Below are positions 19,751-24,025 of a stretch of 24,025 nucleotides of DNA, piece after piece. Every line of letters begins with the position of its first letter. Within the stretch, counting starts at the first letter, position 1. The notes under the pieces are model-generated. The model was not told the origin of the DNA. It did no database searches and was given only the letters and a program-made list of their open reading frames with translations. Origin of the DNA: an uncultured Oscillibacter sp. (lineage in GTDB: Bacteria > Bacillota > Clostridia > Oscillospirales > Oscillospiraceae); assembly GCA_910588005.1 (NCBI GenBank), contig CAJUQM010000039.1, positions 1 to 24,025 on the forward strand. The letters are read 5' to 3'. Position numbers and translations under genes: made by a program.

Positions 19751-21574
19751 TCACTTCTTACTGTGGAGCGCCTTCATCCGCTTCTCGTGGTCCAGAATGC
19801 TCTTGCGCATCCGCAGGCTCTTGGGGGTCACCTCTAACAATTCGTCATCCGCCAAAAACTCCAAACACTGTTCCAAGCTCATCTGCTTGGGGGGCACCAG
19901 ACGCAGCGCCTCGTCAGACCCGCTGGCCCGGGTATTGGTCAGCTGCTTCTTCTTGCACACATTCACCGTCATATCCTCACTGCGGGGGCTGACGCCGATG
20001 ACCATGCCGCCGTACACAGGGATTCCGGCGCCGATAAACAGCGTCCCCCGCTCCTGGGCGTTGAACAGACCGTAGGTGATGGACTCGCCGGTCTCAAAGG
20101 AGACAATGGAGCCGTTGCCCCGGCGGGAGATCTCACCCTTATAGGGGGCATACGAATCAAATACAGAGGCCATGATGCCCTCGCCCTTGGTGTCTGTGAG
20201 AAAATCACTGCGGTATCCAAAGAGACCCCTGGCGGGAATTAAAAATTCGATCTTCATCCGCTCGCCCACGGGAGTCATCTCCACCATGTCCGCCTTCCGC
20301 TGGCCCAGCTTCTCGATGACAGAACCCACGCAGTCGCCGGGTACGTCCACCACCAGCCGCTCAATGGGTTCACATTTTTTCCCATCAATCTCCTGGTACA
20401 AAACCCGGGCGGGAGACACCTGAAATTCGTAGCCCTCCCGGCGCATGGTCTCGATGAGAATGGAGAGAGACATCTCACCCCGGCCCGCCACATTGAAGGC
20501 GGTCTCCCGGTCAGTGTCGGTAACCCGCAGGGATACATCCTTCAGGGTCTCCCGGTACAGCCGCTCCCGAATCTGGCGGGAAGTGACAAATTTGCCCTCT
20601 TTCCCGGCAAAGGGGGAGTCGTTGACAGAGAAGGTCATCTCCAAGGTAGGCGCTGAGATCTTTACAAAGGGCAGCGCCTCCACGGTATCGGGGGCGCAGA
20701 TGGTGTCGCCGATCGTAATATCGCCGATACCGCTCATGGCGATGATATTGCCGGCGGAGGAGTCGGCCACGGCCTTCCGGGCCAATCCCTCGAACTCATA
20801 GATGGCGGTGGCCTTGGCCTTGCGGAGTACGGCCTCCGGGTCATGATAATTGCAAACGGCAATCTCCTGATTTTGTCTCAGGCTGCCCCGCTCAATGCGG
20901 CCAATGGCGATGCGGCCCACAAACTCGTTATAGTCGATGGAGCTGACCAGCATCTGGAACGGTTCATCCGTATTGGCCTCCGGAGCCGGAATATATTCGA
21001 GAATTGTCTCAAACAGGGGCGCCAGATCCGTACCCACGGCGTCGGGGGAATAGGACGCCGTGCCATTGCGGCCGGAGCAAAACAGCATGGGGCTGTCCAG
21101 CTGCTCCGGCGTGGCATCCAGATCCATGAGAAGTTCCAGCACCTCGTCGATGACCTCGTGAATGCGCTGGTCGGGACGGTCGATCTTGTTGACCACCACG
21201 ATGACCCGGTGGCCCAGCTCCAACGCCTTGGAGAGGACAAAGCGGGTCTGGGGCATCGGACCCTCGGCGGCGTCCACCAGCAGAATAACGCCGTTGACCA
21301 TCTTTAAGATCCGCTCCACCTCGCCGCCGAAGTCCGCATGGCCCGGGGTATCCACGATGTTGATTTTCACGTCTTTATATTGAATGGCGGTATTCTTGGC
21401 CAGAATGGTGATCCCCCGCTCCCGCTCCAAATCGCCGGAGTCCATTACCCGGTCCACCACCTCCTGATTCTCCCGGTACACGCCGCCCTGCTTGAGCATC
21501 TCGTCCACAAGGGTCGTCTTACCGTGGTCGACATGGGCAATAATGGCCACGTTTCTCAATTTTTCATTCTTCAT
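19751..21574 (-). CDS. typA: Ribosome-associated GTPase TypA/BipA
   Basis: This 607-residue translational GTPase acts in 50S subunit assembly and stress adaptation. The G domain shows G1 AHVDHGKTT (13-21), switch II DTPGHADFGGEVER and G4 NKIDRPDQR. Domain II, the EF-G-like domains III and V (FNVAGRGEMSLSILIETMRREGYEF; IPARGLFGYRSDFLTDTKGEG) and the BipA-specific C-terminal domain (NAQERGTLFIGAGIPVYGGMVIG; TNTRASGSDEALRLVPP) all follow. The length is normal. The ATG at 21574 has AAGGAGA 8 bases upstream; an in-frame TTG at 21595 is rejected. It has its own strong promoter and terminator. Confidence 0.98.
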   Translation of the reverse strand: MKNEKLRNVAIIAHVDHGKTTLVDEMLKQGGVYRENQEVVDRVMDSGDLERERGITILAKNTAIQYKDVKINIVDTPGHADFGGEVERILKMVNGVILLVDAAEGPMPQTRFVLSKALELGHRVIVVVNKIDRPDQRIHEVIDEVLELLMDLDATPEQLDSPMLFCSGRNGTASYSPDAVGTDLAPLFETILEYIPAPEANTDEPFQMLVSSIDYNEFVGRIAIGRIERGSLRQNQEIAVCNYHDPEAVLRKAKATAIYEFEGLARKAVADSSAGNIIAMSGIGDITIGDTICAPDTVEALPFVKISAPTLEMTFSVNDSPFAGKEGKFVTSRQIRERLYRETLKDVSLRVTDTDRETAFNVAGRGEMSLSILIETMRREGYEFQVSPARVLYQEIDGKKCEPIERLVVDVPGDCVGSVIEKLGQRKADMVEMTPVGERMKIEFLIPARGLFGYRSDFLTDTKGEGIMASVFDSYAPYKGEISRRGNGSIVSFETGESITYGLFNAQERGTLFIGAGIPVYGGMVIGVSPRSEDMTVNVCKKKQLTNTRASGSDEALRLVPPKQMSLEQCLEFLADDELLEVTPKSLRMRKSILDHEKRMKALHSKK

Positions 21575-21657
21575 ACTGTCTGTCTCCTTTTGCACGGCAG
21601 GGCCGCCGGCTTTGACCCGTGCAGATTCAGGGTCCTCTTTTTTGCATACGTTTTGTA

Positions 21658-21686
21658 ATTATATCCCTATTTTTTCTGCATTTCAA
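21658..21686 (-). promoter_or_regulatory. Promoter of typA
   Basis: On the minus strand TTGAAA (21681-21686), a 17-base spacer and TATAAT (21658-21663) give a predicted leader of about 75 bases. Confidence 0.85.
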
Positions 21687-21811
21687 CGGAAAAATCCACA
21701 TTTTTTCAAGTTTTCAGCGATTTTTATCCGTCAAAATGCCGCTTTTTCAAGATCATACCTTTTTCGCCAACAATTTCTGTCTCCGGCCCCTGTTTTTTGT
21801 CCCTCCGCACA

Positions 21812-21841
21812 TTGACCCCTTTCCTCTCCGGCGGCTATAAT
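21812..21841 (+). promoter_or_regulatory. Promoter of the serA-type gene
   Basis: TTGACC (21812-21817), an 18-base spacer and TATAAT (21836-21841). Confidence 0.85.
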
Positions 21842-21849
21842 AAGGTTGC

Positions 21850-21912
21850 TGCCGGGGAAGCGGTGCCAGCGCCGCACGTTCCCCGGCAAGTAATGCGGCC
21901 CGCTGGGGCCGC
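21850..21912 (+). promoter_or_regulatory. Structured leader of the serA-type gene
   Basis: Two hairpins fill the leader RNA. The first is a 10-bp stem (21850-21859 with 21879-21888) enclosing a smaller GC stem. The second is a 7-bp stem (21895-21901 with 21906-21912) that ends 2 bases before the AGGAGG ribosome site (21915-21920). No T tract follows, so translation control is more likely than termination. No known riboswitch consensus is seen. Confidence 0.5.
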
Positions 21913-21928
21913 CCAGGAGGCAACTGCC

Positions 21929-23095
21929 ATGTACCGCATCAAAACGTTTAACAAGATCTCCCCCGCAGGCCTAAGCCGCTTTGACCCAGACCGCTATGCA
22001 GTCTCCGACAGCGAGACCAACGAGGAGGGTATTTTGGTCCGCTCCGCAAAGCTGCTGGACTACCCCCTGCCGGAGAGCCTGCTGGCCATCGCCCGGGCCG
22101 GGGTGGGCGTAAACAACATCCCCATTGACCGCTGCTCCGAGGCAGGGGTCGCCGTATTCTCCACCCCAGGCGCCAACGCAAACGCCGTTAAAGAGCTGGT
22201 GCTTTGCGCTATGCTCATGGGTTCCCGGGACGTAGAGGGGGCAGTCCGCTGGGTCCGCGCCCAAGTGGAATCCGGTGTGGACGTCTCCACGGTGGTAGAA
22301 AAGGGCAAATCTGCCTACGCCGGTCCGGAGTTATACAAAAAGACCCTGGGGGTCATCGGCTTGGGCGCCATTGGCGCACTGGTGGCCAATATCGCCTTGT
22401 CCTTGGGAATGGATGTTTACGGCTATGACCCCTATCTGTCCGTGGATGCCGCCCTGCGGCTGGACCGCCATATCCGTGTGGTAAAGGACCTGAACGAGCT
22501 GTACAAGCGGGCGGACTATATCACAGTCCACGTCCATTTTACAGACAAGACGAAACACATGATTGATGCCGGCGCTATCGCCGCCATGAAGCGGGGCGTC
22601 CGCTTCATCAACCTGGCCCGGGGCGAAATTGTGGATGACGGCGCCATGCTGGCGGCTCTGGACACCGGTTGGGTCGCGGCCTATATTACAGATTTTCCCA
22701 CCAACCGTCTGGTGAAAGCCCCCCACGTCATCGCCATGCCCCACCTGGGGGCCTCCACACCGGAGAGTGAGCAAAACTGTGCCGTCATGGCGGCGGACGA
22801 GCTGATCGACTATCTGGAAAACGGCAACATCCGAAACTCAGTCAATCTGCCCAGCGTCTCCCTGGAGCGCAGCGGGACGATGCGGATGTGCATTATCCAC
22901 CGGAACGTACCGGCTATGCTGGCCAATATCACTGCCCTTTTGAGCAAAGACGGTGCAAATGTAGAGAATATGAGCAACAAATCCCAGGGAGACTACGCCT
23001 ATACCCTGGTGGATTTGGGAACCCGGGTGGGGCAGGATGTGATTCAAGACGTAAAATGTCTGGCCAATGTAATCCGGGTGCGAGTGATTGAATGA
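21929..23095 (+). CDS. serA: D-3-phosphoglycerate dehydrogenase-like protein
   Basis: This 388-residue D-2-hydroxyacid dehydrogenase has a C-terminal ACT domain (about 319-388). It should oxidise 3-phosphoglycerate as the first step of serine synthesis. The NAD-binding motif is GLGAIG (144-149). Catalytic Arg231 is in NLARGEIVDD and His272 in PHLGAST. The segment DFPTNR (255-260) stands where E. coli SerA has a DVFPTEP-like run, so the usual catalytic Glu appears absent; a TDFP form is, as I recall, common in this short SerA subgroup. It lacks the extra ASB domain of long SerA. ATG 21929 follows AGGAGG by 8 bases; an in-frame start at 21797 is upstream of the promoter and rejected. Confidence 0.9.
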   Translation: MYRIKTFNKISPAGLSRFDPDRYAVSDSETNEEGILVRSAKLLDYPLPESLLAIARAGVGVNNIPIDRCSEAGVAVFSTPGANANAVKELVLCAMLMGSRDVEGAVRWVRAQVESGVDVSTVVEKGKSAYAGPELYKKTLGVIGLGAIGALVANIALSLGMDVYGYDPYLSVDAALRLDRHIRVVKDLNELYKRADYITVHVHFTDKTKHMIDAGAIAAMKRGVRFINLARGEIVDDGAMLAALDTGWVAAYITDFPTNRLVKAPHVIAMPHLGASTPESEQNCAVMAADELIDYLENGNIRNSVNLPSVSLERSGTMRMCIIHRNVPAMLANITALLSKDGANVENMSNKSQGDYAYTLVDLGTRVGQDVIQDVKCLANVIRVRVIE

Positions 23096-23104
23096 GAGGC
23101 CAGG

Positions 23105-23126
23105 GGAGCCGCCGGCCGGCGGCTCC
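23105..23126 (+). terminator. Palindrome after serA, probable terminator
   Basis: A perfect 22-base GC palindrome (11-bp arms, no spacer) starts 9 bases after the stop. T-rich DNA follows only about 25 bases later, so termination may be imperfect. Confidence 0.6.
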
Positions 23127-23182
23127 TCCGGTATATATCATTGGCATAATTTTTGTTTTTTGGAAAAAAACGAAAATAGCTC

Positions 23183-23211
23183 TTTACATTCCATGAATTT
23201 TCTGCTATACT
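23183..23211 (+). promoter_or_regulatory. Strong promoter of the tRNA-Arg locus
   Basis: TTTACA (23183-23188), a 17-base spacer and TATACT (23206-23211), with TG in the extended -10 position. It lies 63 bases upstream of the first partial tRNA copy and would transcribe both repeat units before the intact tRNA. Confidence 0.8.
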
Positions 23212-23274
23212 TGCATGGCGTGTTGAGAAGAACATCGCAAACATCAAAATACAATCACATAAATCCCTTGGTAT

Positions 23275-23465
23275 GTACCCGTGGCGCAGTTGGATGGCGC
23301 TTCAGACCCCGACGTTTCTGACCAATCCGGCTGAGATACGGCGCAAGGCCCTGCAAACAGGGGCGTTGGCGGATCGGCAGAGTAAAAAACGCTGTGGGCC
23401 GACTACTGTTTGACTACTATTTCTCCGGATAGCCGGAAACCCGAAAATTTTATATCGTTAGGTAT
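23275..23465 (+). repeat. 191-bp unit 1: diverged tRNA-Arg 5' half plus 152-bp tail
   Basis: The first 39 bases match tRNA-Arg(CCG) positions 1-39 with about 5 differences, some of which break the acceptor stem. Homology stops at the last base of the anticodon loop. The tail has no 3' tRNA half. It contains a CCCTG-CAAA-CAGGG hairpin, a longer GGCGTT/AACGCT pairing, a direct repeat GACTACTGT-TTGACTACTAT and CCGGATAGCCGG. By eye it is about 90% identical to unit 2 (about 19 differences in 191). The identity with unit 2 also includes GGTAT just before the unit. Confidence 0.9.
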
Positions 23466-23656
23466 GCGCCCGTGGCGCAGTTGGATAGCGCGTCAGACTC
23501 CGACGTTTCTGACAACTTCGGCTGAGATACGGCGCAAAGCCCTGCAAACAGGGGCGTTGGCGGATCGGCAGAGGAAAAAACGCCGTGAGCTGACTACTGT
23601 TTGACTACTATTTCCCCGGATAGCCGGAAAACTGAAAATCTTATATTGTCAGGTAT
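23466..23656 (+). repeat. 191-bp unit 2: exact tRNA-Arg 5' half plus 152-bp tail
   Basis: The 39-base 5' part is identical to the intact tRNA at 23657. The sequence then switches to GTTTCTGAC instead of TCTGAAGGC, so TCTGA of the anticodon stem recurs 3 bases late. The tail carries TGACTACTGT-TTGACTACTAT direct repeats and the same hairpins as unit 1. Its last bases include TATATT (23642-23647), 10 bases before the intact tRNA, a possible -10 for that gene. The unit ends exactly where the intact tRNA begins. Confidence 0.92.
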
Positions 23657-23733
23657 GCGCCCGTGGCGCAGTTGGATAGCGCGTCAGACTCCGACTCTGA
23701 AGGCCGCTGGTTCGAATCCAGTCGGGCGTACCA
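23657..23733 (+). tRNA. tRNA-Arg, anticodon CCG
   Basis: This is a complete 77-base cloverleaf. The acceptor stem GCGCCCG pairs with CGGGCGT (first pair G-T). The D arm is GCGC...GCGC. The anticodon stem TCAGA/TCTGA has loop CTCCGAC, giving anticodon CCG (reads CGG, Arg). The T arm contains GGTTCGAATCC. The discriminator is A and CCA is encoded. A strong terminator follows at once. It is preceded by two tandem units bearing its own 5' half. Confidence 0.97.
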
Positions 23734-23767
23734 AAAGCTCTAAAAACGCAGTTTTTAGAGCTTTTTT
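23733..23767 (+). terminator. Terminator of the tRNA-Arg locus
   Basis: A perfect 15-bp stem (23733-23747 with 23751-23765) has a GCA loop and six T residues, starting at the final base of the tRNA CCA. Confidence 0.95.
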
Positions 23768-23814
23768 GTAACTTTTTGCATCTATTTTGAAGATTTGAAA
23801 GGGAGGATTTCACC

Positions 23815-24025
23815 ATGTCCAAATACGCCGGAACCCAGACGGAGAAAAACCTGCAGGCCGCTTTTGCCGGGGAGTCCCAGGCCCGGAACAAGTACACCTA
23901 TTTTGCGTCCAAGGCCAAGAAAGAGGGCTTCGAGCAGATTGCCGCCCTGTTCCTGAAAACCGCCGACAACGAAAAAGAGCACGCCAAAATGTGGTTCAAG
24001 GAGCTGGCGGGCATTGGCTCCACCG
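23815..24025 (+). CDS. rbr: Rubrerythrin, N-terminal part
   Basis: ATG 23815 follows GGGAGG by 8 bases. The frame runs off the window after 70 codons. The visible part is the start of the four-helix diiron domain. QAAFAGESQARNKYTYFA holds the first metal-ligand Glu (ExxxR type), and ADNEKEHAKMWFKEL holds the ExxH pair. Rubrerythrin reduces hydrogen peroxide in anaerobes using electrons from rubredoxin-type partners. The C-terminal rubredoxin-like domain would lie outside the window, so whether it is present is unknown. Confidence 0.95.
   Translation, partial: MSKYAGTQTEKNLQAAFAGESQARNKYTYFASKAKKEGFEQIAALFLKTADNEKEHAKMWFKELAGIGST

Larger units (their letters stand above)
21575..21928. other. 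Intergenic region between divergent typA and serA
   Basis: This 354-base stretch holds the typA promoter and leader, the serA promoter and leader, and between them (about 21687-21811) AT-rich DNA with several T runs and no reading frame I can support. GC content is visibly lower in that middle part than in the flanking genes. Confidence 0.7.

Noticed and set aside
21842..21928. T-box or known riboswitch upstream of serA
   Set aside because: The T-box consensus and a following terminator are absent, and the leader of about 80 bases is too short.
23275..23656. Group I intron or split tRNA in the anticodon loop
   Set aside because: Each unit is followed by another 5' half, not by a 3' half, so no splicing could rebuild a tRNA. 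The intact copy has no insertion.
23275..23656. CRISPR-like array
   Set aside because: Only two long units about 90% identical throughout, with no alternation of short repeats and unique spacers. The 42-bp repeats at 288-539 are coding and contiguous.

Overview
The window is GC-rich, with tightly packed genes, AGGAGG-type ribosome sites, sigma-A-like TTGACA/TATAAT promoters and compact hairpin terminators. Together with xpaC-telA, a ywiB-like DUF1934 gene beside argS, DUF6512, DUF2974, an anaerobe-type rubrerythrin and a two-cluster ferredoxin DUF362 protein, this suggests an anaerobic, high-GC gut Firmicute (Clostridia, probably Oscillospiraceae or a relative). That assignment is inference; there is no rRNA gene here to settle it.

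Layout. 1-209: C-terminus of an FtsX-like ABC permease. 270-1728 (-): an XRE regulator followed by a TPM-domain membrane protein with a glycine-rich repeat tail. 1797-2045 (+): a small unknown gene. 2049-4175 (-): xpaC, a small membrane gene and telA. 4430-4972 (-): a DUF6512 membrane protein. 5136-6166 (-): azlC-azlD exporter genes. 6246-9356 (-): glutamate racemase, DUF1934 and argS. 9564-11254 (+): an unknown gene and a DUF362/ferredoxin protein. 11469-13070 (+): an ECF sigma factor and its probable membrane anti-sigma factor. 13081-13304: a cluster of five perfect inverted repeats. 13315-14487 (-): DUF2974 hydrolase-like protein. 14674-15627 (-): gluQ-type tRNA-Asp modifying enzyme. 15744-16949 (-): a secreted stalk-domain protein and a 57-residue protein.

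17134-19583 is a type II restriction-modification system: a C5-cytosine methyltransferase (+) converging on a SacI-like endonuclease gene (-), which is preceded by an XRE controller-type gene. Palindromic CTTATAAG boxes lie upstream of the controller gene. 19751-21574 (-): typA/bipA. 21929-23095 (+): a serA-type dehydrogenase with a structured leader.

23183-23767 is the most unusual part. A strong promoter reads into two tandem 191-bp units, each holding the 5' half of tRNA-Arg(CCG), cut exactly at the end of the anticodon loop and followed by a conserved 152-bp tail. An intact tRNA-Arg(CCG) with encoded CCA follows immediately. The best reading is a tRNA integration hot spot carrying tandem attachment-site-like units, possibly a minimal element moved in trans by a tyrosine recombinase. 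The window ends inside a rubrerythrin gene.
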